From Streptomonospora mangrovi (GTDB lineage: Bacteria > Actinomycetota > Actinomycetes > Streptosporangiales > Streptosporangiaceae), in the NCBI RefSeq assembly GCF_027604915.1, contig NZ_JAJAQC010000037.1, positions 1 to 64,000 of the forward strand: 64,000 bases of DNA, given 5' to 3'. The stretch's first letter is position 1, and each line of letters opens with the position of its first letter. Below, piece by piece: positions 8,124 through 18,338 of this stretch. The notes beneath the pieces were generated by a model. The model ran no database searches and was not told the DNA's origin. It was given only the letters and a program-made list of their open reading frames with translations. A program made the position numbers and the translations under genes.

Positions 8124-8786
8124 CTAACGCACGCCGTCGCGGCGCAGCCGCAGCCCGCTGGTGTCGACGCGCGGGGCGTCCCGCTCGATGTCGGGGCCTA
8201 CGGGGCTGTCGGCGCGCTCGGCGGCCGCGCGGTCGTCGGGGGCGGCCGGCGCACCGGGGTCGCCGGGGCGGTCGGGGGTGCCGGGGCCGCCGGGGTCGGC
8301 GGCCGAACCGATCCGCTCCTGGCCCTCCATCTCGTCCAGCCCGTCGAGCCGGTCGGCGACCGAGCGCGCGAAGGCCGCCGCCCCGACGGCGTCCACGCCG
8401 TGGGGGGCCTGCGGGCCGTAGGCCACGACGCGCTCGGCGCCGCGCCGCAGCAGCCGGGCCGCGCCGACGCGGTTGCCGCGCTGGGCATGGGTGAGGCCGA
8501 CGGCGATCTGGGCCAGGCCGCGCCACAGCTCCCGCTCGGGCTCCTCGGCCGACTTCCACACCGCCTCAAGGACCTCGTGGGCGTGGAAGGCGTAGCCCTC
8601 GTCGAGCAGCCGCTGGGCCTCGGTCAGCCCTTCGTCGGGGGTGAAGACGGCGTCGTCGGGGACCCGGGGCACCCCCGGCTCGCCGTGCTCCAGGGGGCGG
8701 CCGTAGCGGTCGCGGGGGCGCTGGTTCTGCGCCCGGCCCTGGGGGTCGCGGTCGCGCCCGGTCCGGGCGGGGTCGCCGTCGCTCAT
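8124..8786 (-). CDS. DUF309 domain protein
   Basis: A 220-residue soluble protein. The DUF309 helical core lies at about residues 48-125 and shows the characteristic FHAHEVLEAVWK and ERELWRGLAQIAVGLTHAQR motifs, whose His and Glu/Arg residues are conserved. The N-terminal 45 residues and the last 70 are charged, Pro/Gly/Asp-rich and probably disordered. DUF309 has no firm biochemical function. It is followed on the same strand at some distance by hppA; no operon is evident. Confidence 0.8.
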   Translation of the reverse strand: MSDGDPARTGRDRDPQGRAQNQRPRDRYGRPLEHGEPGVPRVPDDAVFTPDEGLTEAQRLLDEGYAFHAHEVLEAVWKSAEEPERELWRGLAQIAVGLTHAQRGNRVGAARLLRRGAERVVAYGPQAPHGVDAVGAAAFARSVADRLDGLDEMEGQERIGSAADPGGPGTPDRPGDPGAPAAPDDRAAAERADSPVGPDIERDAPRVDTSGLRLRRDGVR

Positions 8787-8930
8787 CCTGGCCGCTCCCT
8801 CGTCTGCGGTCTCGCCGTGCCACCTGCGCGGCGCGGTGCCCGGTGGGGGCCGCGCCGCCTGGCACTCTAGCCGCTGCGCCGCCCGCGCACACGCGCCGGG
8901 GCGGGGGTGGGGATGGGCCGCCGGGCGGGG

Positions 8931-9842
8931 TCAGTCGTCGGGCTCGGTGTCGGCCAGCCAGTTGGTGAGGACGTCGTTGACCCGCCGGGGGCGCTCCTGG
9001 TGGGGGAAGTGCCCGGCGCCCTCCACGACGCGCCACCGGTAGGGGGCGTCGACGTAGCGCCCGGAACCGCGCGCGGCGGCGGGCAGCAGCACCGGGTCCA
9101 GCGCGCCGTGCAGGTGCAGGGTGGGCACGGTGATGGGGCGGCGCATCCGGCGCATGTAGCGGTGGCCGTCGGGGCGGAACTGGGAGCGCACCAGCCAGCG
9201 GTGGAACTCCAGGGAGCAGTGCGCCACCCCGGGGATCCGCATGGCCGCGCGCATGTGCCGCTCGGTGTCGGGGTCGGGCCAGCCCGGGCGCGACCAGGCG
9301 CGCAGCATGCCGGCGACCAGCCGGGCGTCGTCGGCGACCAGCCGGCGCTCGGGCACCATGGGCACCTGGAAGCCGGCGACGTGGCGGCCGGCCCAGCCCT
9401 GGCCGCCGGTGAGGACGGCCTCGCGCAGCCGCCGGGGGTGGGGCATGGACAGCACCGCCAGGCGGCGCACGGTCTGGGGGAAGTACACCGCCATGGTCCA
9501 GGCCAGCAGGCCGCCGCCGGCGTGGCCGACCACGGCGGCGTCGGCCTCGCCGAGGGCGCGGATGAGTCCGGCGGCGTCGGAGGCCAGGGTGATGAGGTCG
9601 TAGCCGCGCGGGGGCTTGTCGCTGGCGCCGTAGCCGCGCTGGTCGAGGGCGACCACGCGGTGGCCCGCGCCGGCCAGGGCGGTCATCTGCTCGTGCCAGG
9701 CCCACCAGAACTGGGGGAACCCGTGCAGGAGCAGGACGAGCGGTCCCTCGCCGCACTCGGCGATGTGGAACCGGGTGCCGGCCGCGCTGACGGTCCGGTG
9801 GGTCCAGGGGCCGTCGATGAGGACGGCGGACTCCTCAGTCAC
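8931..9842 (-). CDS. Alpha/beta-hydrolase fold protein with altered nucleophile
   Basis: A 303-residue protein of the epoxide-hydrolase-like branch of the fold. Oxyanion-hole HGFPQ, strand motif LDQRGYGASDKP, the acid in HGALDP and the catalytic His in GAGHFPHQE are all there. The nucleophile elbow reads VVGHAGGGLLAW, with Ala where epoxide hydrolases have Asp (GHDWGG) and esterases Ser. Read literally, it cannot form the usual covalent intermediate, so it may be a pseudo-enzyme, binding protein or cofactor-free catalyst. It lies 20 bases after the holin-like gene on the same strand. Confidence 0.85.
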   Translation of the reverse strand: MTEESAVLIDGPWTHRTVSAAGTRFHIAECGEGPLVLLLHGFPQFWWAWHEQMTALAGAGHRVVALDQRGYGASDKPPRGYDLITLASDAAGLIRALGEADAAVVGHAGGGLLAWTMAVYFPQTVRRLAVLSMPHPRRLREAVLTGGQGWAGRHVAGFQVPMVPERRLVADDARLVAGMLRAWSRPGWPDPDTERHMRAAMRIPGVAHCSLEFHRWLVRSQFRPDGHRYMRRMRRPITVPTLHLHGALDPVLLPAAARGSGRYVDAPYRWRVVEGAGHFPHQERPRRVNDVLTNWLADTEPDD

Positions 9843-9862
9843 CGATCACCGGCCCGGGGGGC

Positions 9863-10300
9863 TCACTCGCCGGGGGTCCGCCGGCCGCGCTGGAACACCG
9901 CCATGCTGTCGGCGAGGGTGGCGCTGGTGCGGGGCAGTCCCTGGCGCTTGCGGAACTGGCGCAGGCCCAGGAAGCCGAGGACGAGCACCACCAGCAGCAC
10001 GGCGACGGTGACGATGAGGAAGGAGAGCCAGGCGGGCAGGCCCAGGGCCATGATCCCCAGGGCCGCGGTGATGAGGACCAGGATCAGCATCATGTGGGCG
10101 AGCACGCCGGCCACGGCGAAGAGGCCCGACCCCTGCGCGACCTTCTTGGCGTCGCGCGCGAGTTCGGCCTTGGCGAGTTCGATCTCCAGGCGGACCAGGC
10201 GGGGGATGAGTCCCCCGGCCTCGGAGACGAGTTCGTTGAGCGAGTGCTCGGCGGCGTCGAACTCCACAGGCTCCTTGCCGCCCGGCTGAGCCTCGGGCAT
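9863..10300 (-). CDS. Phage-holin-family (Holin-X) membrane protein
   Basis: A 145-residue protein. The N-terminal half is an amphipathic helix (EHSLNELVSEAGGLIPRLVR) followed by an ELAKAELARDAKK stretch, then two adjacent membrane spans (about 66-88 and 92-115), and a basic tail. This layout is the actinobacterial holin-X family (PF07332-like), widespread in chromosomes and not evidence of a prophage. ATG at 10298 is chosen for GGGAG nine bases before it. It appears co-transcribed with the downstream hydrolase; function unknown, probably envelope-related. Confidence 0.75.
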   Translation of the reverse strand: MPEAQPGGKEPVEFDAAEHSLNELVSEAGGLIPRLVRLEIELAKAELARDAKKVAQGSGLFAVAGVLAHMMLILVLITAALGIMALGLPAWLSFLIVTVAVLLVVLVLGFLGLRQFRKRQGLPRTSATLADSMAVFQRGRRTPGE

Positions 10301-10489
10301 GGTGGCGGCTCCCTTCATCCGACGGACGTCTTCCGCATCCTCGCATACCCAGCACGGCGCCCGCCCCACGCGCCGCGCTGGACGCGTGCGCCACCAGGGG
10401 GCACCCCCGCAGCGCGCGCGGCCGCCGGGCGGGCCGGTGCCCTGGGCGGGGACCGGCGCGCCCGGCGGTGCGGCGGGAGCGCGTCGTGC

Positions 10490-12469
<1,980 letters not shown>

Positions 12470-12622
12470 GGTACGTCTCCTTACTGTCGACACTGTCTAC
12501 GCCCACAGATCATGGCGTGGCGTGTGGTGCACCCCACTTCATCAAGTGGAGACCGCAACTTACAAGGGGGCGCTTCCGCAGGTGTGCACCGCCCTGGGGT
12601 TACCGCCGCGTAGGGTTTGGGT

Positions 12623-13423
12623 GTGAACACCGCACCAGCCGATCCGCTGCTCCGCGTCGCCGGGCTTCCCGGTGTCGCGGCGGCCGTGGAGGACACCCGC
12701 ACCCTTGTCGACCGGCTCCTGGGCCACCGCGTCCTGCGGCGGCGCAGCGCCGACGTCTCGATGGAGTCGGCGCTGCGCGGCGCCCGCGCCTCGGCCGTGC
12801 TCGACGGCGCCGACGCCGAACTGGAGGACGTCCGCGCCGGGCGCGTCGACGACGCGCGGGTGAAGGGCGCGCTGCGGGTGTCGGGAGAGCTGGGGCAGTT
12901 GGCCGAGACCTGGACGAAGGCGCCGCGGCAGGTGCTGGCGCGGCTGCACGCGCTCGCCGCGGCCGAGGGCGCGCCCGCCGACGCGCTGGGGCGGCCCCGC
13001 GCCGACGGAGAGCCGGCGGAGGACCCGCTGGGGCTGGGGCCGGCGCCCCGGGCGGCGGAGGTGGCGGCGCGCATCGACGCGCTGGGGGCGGTGCTGGCTG
13101 CGCCGGCCTCGGTTCCGGCGCTGGTGGTGGGGGCGGTGGTGCACGGGGAACTGGTGTCGCTGCGCCCGTTCGGGTGGGGCGACGGCGTGGTGGCGCGGGC
13201 GGCCGAGCGGCTGACGCTGATCGCGCGCGGGCTGGACCCGAAGTCGCTGGTGCCCTCGGAGCTGGGGCACCTGGAGCTGGCGGCGGAGTACGCGGAGGCG
13301 CTGCGGGCCTACCAGAGCGCGACCCCCGAGGGGGTGGCGCGGTGGGTGGCGCACTGCTGCGCGGCGGTGGCGGCGGGCGCCCGGGACTCGCTGGCGACGT
13401 GCGAGGCACTCAAGCGCGGGTGA
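12623..13423 (+). CDS. Degenerate Fic-like protein (often annotated oxidoreductase)
   Basis: A 266-residue protein divergent from acs. The middle resembles a Fic fold: the N-terminal ARASAVLDGADAE stretch sits where Fic proteins carry the SSxIEG-type inhibitory helix, and SLRPFGWGDGVVARA aligns with HPFxxGNGRxxR. The catalytic His is Arg, and the NGR core is DGV, so AMP transfer as in active Fic is unlikely. GTG at 12623 follows TAGGGT by six bases, a typical leaderless arrangement. Homologues in Streptomyces beside acs are, as I recall, labelled oxidoreductase without evidence. Function unknown. Confidence 0.6.
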   Translation: MNTAPADPLLRVAGLPGVAAAVEDTRTLVDRLLGHRVLRRRSADVSMESALRGARASAVLDGADAELEDVRAGRVDDARVKGALRVSGELGQLAETWTKAPRQVLARLHALAAAEGAPADALGRPRADGEPAEDPLGLGPAPRAAEVAARIDALGAVLAAPASVPALVVGAVVHGELVSLRPFGWGDGVVARAAERLTLIARGLDPKSLVPSELGHLELAAEYAEALRAYQSATPEGVARWVAHCCAAVAAGARDSLATCEALKRG

Positions 13424-13600
13424 GGGCGGTTCGGGGCGCGGTGATCGGGGATCCGGACGTCAATCTCGATCACATTACAGTTGCCGATAGAGAAATGCGG
13501 CATTTGCCCGGTTTACGGTAATTTTCTGAACAGCGAACGACGCCCCGCACGACCCGTGGGGCCGACGCCAGGGCGTCGCCGTCGATACGTCACACCGGGC

Positions 13601-13800
13601 TATCATGCGTGCGGCTGTGCTAGTCCGACCAGGTGTCGGGCCTGGCCTGGACGGGCCTCCAACGGCTAGGTGACGCGTGGGTACCCGGCTGCCGTATCCG
13701 GTGGCTGTGCCACCTTGTGCTTCCTTTCTACGCCTGGGGAACGGCTGTGAAAAGGCCCCCAAGGTCAAAGTTCTCCACCGAGAACACAAAAGGGCGTGGT
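13601..13800 (+). ncRNA. Candidate 6S-like RNA (scr3559-type)
   Basis: A conserved-looking structured stretch preceded by TATCAT (13601-13606), which would start transcription near 13613. An apical hairpin GGTGGC-tgt-GCCACC (13700-13714) is flanked by nested pairings: CCCGGC (13684-13689) with GCCTGGG (13732-13738), and GGGCCT (13653-13658) with AGGCCC (13753-13758), separated by large internal loops, the rod-with-bubble plan of 6S RNA. From memory, Streptomyces coelicolor 6S-like scr3559 lies in the equivalent SCO3558-SCO3559 gap. Strand and ends are uncertain and the -35 is poor. Confidence 0.4.
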
Positions 13801-14057
13801 AGCGTCCGTTGCTAGACCTAATATCCAGGTACGGACGCCCCGTCCGCTTCCTCCGCAGCGGCACCGCACTCGCAGCAGCACCGCAGTACGGCCGCGGCAC
13901 CAACGCCCGCCGGATTCCGCGTGCTGCGGAACCTGGTGCGGATCTCCGGCTTATGTGACGATGTGCTCGGCGACGACGGCCGTGCCGCGGCCGTGAGCAC
14001 CCCCCTCAGTCTTATCCGGAGGCGGGCCGGCTCTACCCCCCCCAGACCCGGACCGCC

Positions 14058-14093
14058 CGACGGCCCCCGCTCTCCCCCCGGCGGGGGCCGTCG
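14058..14093 (+). terminator. Strong GC-rich terminator hairpin
   Basis: A perfect 13-bp stem: CGACGGCCCCCGC (14058-14070) with GCGGGGGCCGTCG (14081-14093), ten-base loop, then TGTTTC. No protein gene precedes it closely on either strand, so it argues that an RNA transcript ends here. It works symmetrically on both strands. Confidence 0.7.
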
Positions 14094-14387
14094 CTGTTTC
14101 CAGATGTCCGGTTAGGCGCGGGAAGTCCGCGAGCCAACGGGCGCACGGCCGCCGCCGGCGCAGTCAGCGGCACCGGCCGGGGACCCGAAGGGCGGCGAGC
14201 CGGGACGCGAGTAACGCATTGACGCCCGAACCCCGGGAACCGGGGGCGATACCCGAAGCCGGGAACTGCTCGCGGCACCCACCGCCCTCGCCTTCTCCCC
14301 CGCATTTCCGCGCAAAATGCGCGTTCGGGCACGCCGTCGGCCACGTCGCGCCGTTCTCCCCGAAGCGTCCGCCCCAGGCCGAGAAAG

Positions 14388-14397
14388 TTATCCACAG
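14388..14397 (+). promoter_or_regulatory. Perfect DnaA box
   Basis: TTATCCACAG, identical to the consensus DnaA binding site, about 100 bases before the DUF4244 pilin-like gene. A second perfect copy lies upstream of ssd at the other end of the same locus. Confidence 0.65.
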
Positions 14398-14499
14398 CCT
14401 GGGGATTGCATTTTCCTCACTGGCTCCGCCGCCACCACGCTGGATCCAGGACGCGAGGTCGCTGTGGCCGCGCGCCGATCCGGACACCTGGAGGCAGCC

Positions 14500-14877
14500 A
14501 TGTCCCTGTCCCTGCTCCCGTCCCTGTCCCCTTGCCCGTTCTCCCGGCGCATGGCCCCGCCCGCCCCCACCAAGGCGCGGTGGTGGTGGTCCCCGCCGTG
14601 GCAGCGCGGCCAGTGGCCGCCGATCCCGCGCGCTGCAACGGGCACTCCGCGGCCCACGGGAAGGGCGCCGTGGACCTGCCCCGGAGGGCTCCGCCGCCCG
14701 TTCACCGGACTCCCGCCCACCGGCTACCGCGATCGGGGCATGTCGACAGCGGAGTACGCATTGGGCACGGTCACGGCGTGCGCGTTCGCGGCGGTGCTGT
14801 TCGCCATCCTGACCAGCTCCGAGGTCCGCGACACCCTGCTGGCGATGGTCACCGATGCCCTGCGCTCCGGCGGCTGA
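14500..14877 (+). CDS. DUF4244 family, Flp-pilin-like protein
   Basis: 125 residues. The C-terminal 47 form the recognisable part: GMSTAEYALGTVTACAFAAV, with the pilin-like Glu five residues after Gly and a single hydrophobic helix, then a short tail. That is the class III prepilin layout of DUF4244 proteins in actinobacterial Tad loci. The first 78 residues are Pro/Arg/Trp-rich and unlike homologues; a start closer to residue 75 is possible, but GGAGG five bases before ATG 14500 supports this one. First of three co-directional pilin-like genes, overlapping the next. Confidence 0.7.
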   Translation: MSLSLLPSLSPCPFSRRMAPPAPTKARWWWSPPWQRGQWPPIPRAATGTPRPTGRAPWTCPGGLRRPFTGLPPTGYRDRGMSTAEYALGTVTACAFAAVLFAILTSSEVRDTLLAMVTDALRSGG

Positions 14878-15232
14878 CCGGGGCACGGTCACGGCGGAGG
14901 TCGCGGTCGCCCTGCCGAGCCTGGTGCTGGTGCTGGGCTTGGCCGTCGCGGCCGTCCACGCCGCCGGAGCCTACATCGCCTGCGTCGACGCCGCCCGCGT
15001 CGGCGCGCGGGCGCTCGCCCGTGGGGAACCCGCCGACGTCGCCCACGCCCTGGCCGCCGAGTCCGCACCCGGCTCCGCCGACATCACCCTCACCGACGGC
15101 TCCGGGTTCGCGCACGTCAGCGTCGCCGCACGCGTCCCGCTGGGGCCGTGGCCCGACGCCGCGGTCCCGGTCGAGGCCCGCGCCGCCACACCTTTGGAAG
15201 CCGACCCGGCCCTCCCCGCCCGCACGCCCTGA
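14855..15232 (+). CDS. TadE-like minor pilin
   Basis: 125 residues. It opens with DRGTVTAEVAVALPSLVLVL: Gly, then Thr-x-x-Glu at the start of one hydrophobic helix, the TadE/minor prepilin pattern. The remainder is a small extracellular domain. The ATG lies inside the end of the DUF4244 gene (23-base overlap), so translation is probably coupled. In Tad systems such proteins help initiate or cap Flp pili, processed by a TadV-type prepilin peptidase that is not visible in this window. Confidence 0.8.
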   Translation: MPCAPAADRGTVTAEVAVALPSLVLVLGLAVAAVHAAGAYIACVDAARVGARALARGEPADVAHALAAESAPGSADITLTDGSGFAHVSVAARVPLGPWPDAAVPVEARAATPLEADPALPARTP

Positions 15233-15292
15233 CCAGCGCACGCTCCGCCCGCCCCCGGAACCAGCTCCAAAGGTGCAGAAAGGAGACGGCCC

Positions 15293-15721
15293 GTGCCCTC
15301 GGCCTCCACCGCACCGCCACCGCACCGACGCGTCCGCGCCGCCGGGCGCCCGGGTGAACGCGCGCGTGAACGCGGGTCCGGCTCCGTCTGGGTGCTGAAC
15401 CTGTGCGTTCTGGTGTGGTTCACAGCGCTCGCGGTCGTCCTCGTGGCCGGGGTACGGGCCGACCACCACCGCGCCGCCTCGGCGGCCGACCTCGCCGCGC
15501 TCGCCGGAGCCGAGCGCGCCGCCCTGGGCGCCGCATCCGCCTGCGCGGCGGCGCGCTCGACCGCCGAAGCCAACGGCGCGACGCTCACCGACTGCGACCT
15601 CGCCGACGACCTCAGCCTGCGGGTCACCGTGCGAACCCCGGCACGCCTGGTGCGGGGCACCGTCACCGCCCACTCCCGCGCCGGACCAGCCGGCGCCCAC
15701 CCCCTCCCCGCCACCCAGTGA
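15293..15721 (+). CDS. Rv3654c/TadG-like secreted pilus-associated protein
   Basis: 142 residues: a basic, Arg-rich leader, then GSGSVWVLNLCVLVWFTALA, one membrane span, and a DHHRAASAADLAALAGA stretch typical of actinobacterial TadE-like proteins of the Rv3654c family. Two Cys follow (SACAA, DCDLAD), perhaps a disulphide. GTG start with AAAGGAG seven bases before it. Last gene of the pilin-like trio; it points toward the tadC end. Confidence 0.75.
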   Translation: MPSASTAPPPHRRVRAAGRPGERARERGSGSVWVLNLCVLVWFTALAVVLVAGVRADHHRAASAADLAALAGAERAALGAASACAAARSTAEANGATLTDCDLADDLSLRVTVRTPARLVRGTVTAHSRAGPAGAHPLPATQ

Positions 15722-15777
15722 CTACTCCCGCCGCAAGCCGGCGCCACAGCCCGGACGTATGAGGCCCCGCCCCCGAA

Positions 15778-16256
15778 CCCGCATCTCAGGCCGCCGGTGT
15801 GGAAGGACCGGAGGCAGGGCGCGCGCTCGTCGGCGGCCACGCGGATCCTGGTGGTCAACTCGCCTCGGAGGTGTCCGAAGGCGTGTGCGGCGATTGGCTG
15901 GGCAGGGGTTCCTTCCTTCGGGCACCGAAGGTGTGGGCCTGGGCGGGCGCGGCGGTGGGGCCGAGGCCGGCCTGCCAGCGGATGCGGCTTACAGCGTCGT
16001 CGCCCCTTTGGACGTGGGGCCAGATCACGTCGAATGTGCCGTCAGCGGCCCAGCGGCGGTAGCGGCCGTAGATGCTCTGCCAGGGGCCGTAGCGTTGGGG
16101 AAGCTCGCGCCAGGGGCATCCGGTGACGATTTTGTAGAGCATCCCGTTGAGCATGGTGCGATGGTCGGCCCAGCGGCCGCCGCGTCCGCGATTGGCGGGC
16201 AGCAGCGGCGCGATCTGCTCCCAGGCGGTGTCGGTGATCTCGTGACGTCGAACCAC
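15778..16256 (-). pseudogene. IS5-family transposase remnant
   Basis: The minus strand encodes the N-terminal half of an IS5-type transposase: RHEITDTAWEQIAPLLP, then the RGGRWADHRTMLNGMLYKI and ELPQRYGPWQSIYGRYRRW motifs. After GARRKE the frame fails; a second frame carries TTRIRVAADERA, equivalent to the LTTKIHLAADGRGRP segment, so a frameshift lies near 15855. The rest of the catalytic domain is missing. No terminal inverted repeats are recognisable. It is dead and sits exactly between the two halves of the Tad locus. Confidence 0.8.
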
Positions 16257-16624
16257 GCTGCAACGCTTATCAGCGCGCCGCCGCTGCCGCAGCCGTTCCA
16301 CAAAACCCGCCCTGGCATTCGCGCCCCCGAGCCGTGCAGTGGCCGCCACCGCGCTTGTCACCATCCCGGCGAACCAGGTCAACCCAGGTCAACCGCCTCG
16401 CCGCCGGACATCGCACGAGGCCGTGCCCTGCCCCTATCCCCAGCCGTCGCAAGGACAGCGCTCCGCACCCCCCAGGATCACGGTGGTCCGGCACCCTCGC
16501 GCCCGCGCCGTGGTGCTCACCGCCGCCTCAAGCGTCGACCAAGCGCCCTGCCGCCGGGTGGTGCCCGCAACTAAGCCCTTGTCCTCGCCGCAGGGCGGCG
16601 GGGATCGACGCGGTCCGGCCAGGG

Positions 16625-17383
16625 TCACGGCGTGCCTATGCCGGTCAGCAGGCCGGCGGCCAGGGGCACCACGCCGATCAGCACGAAGGCGGGCAGGAAG
16701 CACAGTCCCAGCGGTGCCACCGCCAGCACGCCGAGGCGCTGGGCGCGTGCCAGCGCCCGGCTGCGCACGGAATCCCGGATCTCGGCCGCCTGGCGCTCCA
16801 GGATGTCGGCCACCGGCGCCCCGGTGCGGGCCGCCCGTGCGAGGGCCCGGCCCACCGCCCCGAACTCCGGCGGGTGCCCGACCCCATCGGCTGCGCCGCA
16901 CCACGCCGCCCCCGGGTCCGCACCCAGCCGCACCTGTTCGGCAGCCTGCCCGAACGCGCGTCCCACCGGGCCGCCGCCGATGGCGTCGGACACGGCCGCG
17001 AGCACGTCGGCCATGGCACCGCCCGCCCGCAGCCCGGCCACCAGCAGGTCGACCGCGATCGGCAGCCCCGCGACCGAAGGGGCCACTGCGCCGTCGCCGC
17101 GTGCCAGCCGCCACCGCAGCGCCACCCCGGCGGGCACCCCCACCAGCAGCGCGCCGAGGGGGCCGACCAGCGCGAGCAGCGTCAGCGCGGGCACGCACGG
17201 CACGCCCCACAGCAGCACCGCCCGCCGCAGCCGGGGGCGACCGCGCCGACGCGGCACCGGCATCGGCGGTAGAAGGGTCCTCAGCCGGCGCCGCGCCCAG
17301 GGCCGCGACGACCCCGTGAGCAGCGCAGCCGAGGCCGTGCCCAGGACCACCACGGCCGTCTCGACCCAGGTCACGGCGCTCAC
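16625..17383 (-). CDS. tadC: TadC-like type II secretion F-domain membrane protein
   Basis: 252 residues. A pair of N-terminal hydrophobic segments, a cytoplasmic helical domain (LPIAVDLLVAGLRAGGAMAD...RTGAPVADILERQAAEIRD) and two C-terminal spans ending GLCFLPAFVLIGVVPLAAGL form the T2SSF domain of the Tad inner-membrane platform. The GTG overlaps the tadB stop (GTGA). It should pair with TadB to anchor the TadA motor. Last gene of the ssd-tadABC operon. Confidence 0.88.
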   Translation of the reverse strand: MSAVTWVETAVVVLGTASAALLTGSSRPWARRRLRTLLPPMPVPRRRGRPRLRRAVLLWGVPCVPALTLLALVGPLGALLVGVPAGVALRWRLARGDGAVAPSVAGLPIAVDLLVAGLRAGGAMADVLAAVSDAIGGGPVGRAFGQAAEQVRLGADPGAAWCGAADGVGHPPEFGAVGRALARAARTGAPVADILERQAAEIRDSVRSRALARAQRLGVLAVAPLGLCFLPAFVLIGVVPLAAGLLTGIGTP

Positions 17384-18195
17384 TCCGTTCCGTAGGTGGT
17401 GGCCAGGACGCCCCGCACCAGGCGGCGGGTCCACAGCAGTCCGGCGGCGTCCAGCAGCAGACCGGCGCCCAGGCAGGCCAGCCCGGCGGGGGTGGCGAAC
17501 AGGAAGGCCAGGGGCGAGCCGCCCAGCGCACCGGCCATGGCCAGGCCGAGGACGGGCAGCACACTGAGCATGAGGGCGGTGGCGCGCGGCCCGGCGAGCT
17601 GGGCGCTGGTCTCGCGGCGGCGGGCGTCCTCGTCGGCGAGGGCGTCGGCCAGGCGGTCGACCACGTCGGCGAGCCCGGCGCCGGTCGCGGCGGCCACCCG
17701 ACAGCAGGCCGCGAGGTGAACCAGCCCGCCCGCGCCGCGCAGGGTGGCCAGTCCCCGCAGCGGTGCGGCGAGGTCGTGGCCGGTGCGGGCGGCGGCACCG
17801 AGCGGTGCGAAGTCCGCACGCACACCCGGGTCGAGTTCGGCCACGGCGGACTCGACGGCGGCACCGGGGTCACGTCCGGCGCGCAGTTCGGCGGCGAGCA
17901 CCCGGCACAGCTCGACCACCGCGCGCCGCCGCGCAGCGGCGGCACGCCCGAGCCGGTCATCGACCATGGCCCTGACCCACGCGACGACCGCCACCACGGC
18001 GCGGCGCGGGCGATCCGGTCCTGGAGACGGACCTGGAGATGGACTCCCTTTCCGCTCCGCGAGCAGCGCCCGGACCCGCACCGCGCCGGTGCCCGGCACC
18101 AGGGCGACCAGCACTCCCAGCGCCGCACCGAGGCCGAGCAGCCAGCCGCCCGCCCCGCCCACCGCGTGGAGCACCGCGCCCCCGCCCTCGAACAT
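17380..18195 (-). CDS. tadB: TadB-like type II secretion F-domain membrane protein
   Basis: 271 residues, second platform protein of the Tad apparatus. It has an N-terminal hydrophobic pair, the cytosolic T2SSF helices (ELCRVLAAELRAGRDPGAAV and CCRVAAATGAGLADVVDRLA) and C-terminal spans. ATG 18193 has GGGGGAG upstream; alternatives at 18223 or further would add 10 or more residues. The gap of 143 bases from tadA is longer than other junctions in the operon but holds no obvious terminator. Confidence 0.85.
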   Translation of the reverse strand: MFEGGGAVLHAVGGAGGWLLGLGAALGVLVALVPGTGAVRVRALLAERKGSPSPGPSPGPDRPRRAVVAVVAWVRAMVDDRLGRAAAARRRAVVELCRVLAAELRAGRDPGAAVESAVAELDPGVRADFAPLGAAARTGHDLAAPLRGLATLRGAGGLVHLAACCRVAAATGAGLADVVDRLADALADEDARRRETSAQLAGPRATALMLSVLPVLGLAMAGALGGSPLAFLFATPAGLACLGAGLLLDAAGLLWTRRLVRGVLATTYGTE

Positions 18196-18338
18196 CGGTT
18201 CTCCCCCTGCGCTCCCGTTGGCCATGCGCCGCCATGTGCCGGTCGACGCCTCGACCACGCGGCGGGGCGCGTCCCACCGGCGACCGCACACCCGTCACCC
18301 GACGCCTCCAGGCTCGTCCGCCCGACATCGAGGCCCGG

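Larger units (their letters stand above)
13424..14499. other. Long non-coding region with RNA signals
   Basis: More than a kilobase without a credible protein gene between the Fic-like gene and the pilin-like genes. It contains the 6S-like RNA candidate (13613-13800), an AT-richer stretch near 13460-13530, a strong hairpin (14058-14093) and a DnaA box (14388-14397). Short frames, such as one from 13921 to 14115, run straight through the hairpin and lack ribosome sites. Confidence 0.55.

Noticed and set aside
7912-8127. Small + strand open frame upstream of the DUF309 gene
   Set aside because: Gly/Arg/Ala-rich, no ribosome site, typical of non-coding GC-rich DNA.
13921-14115. 64-codon frame starting LRNLVRISGL
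   Set aside because: No ribosome site and it reads through the strong terminator at 14058-14093.
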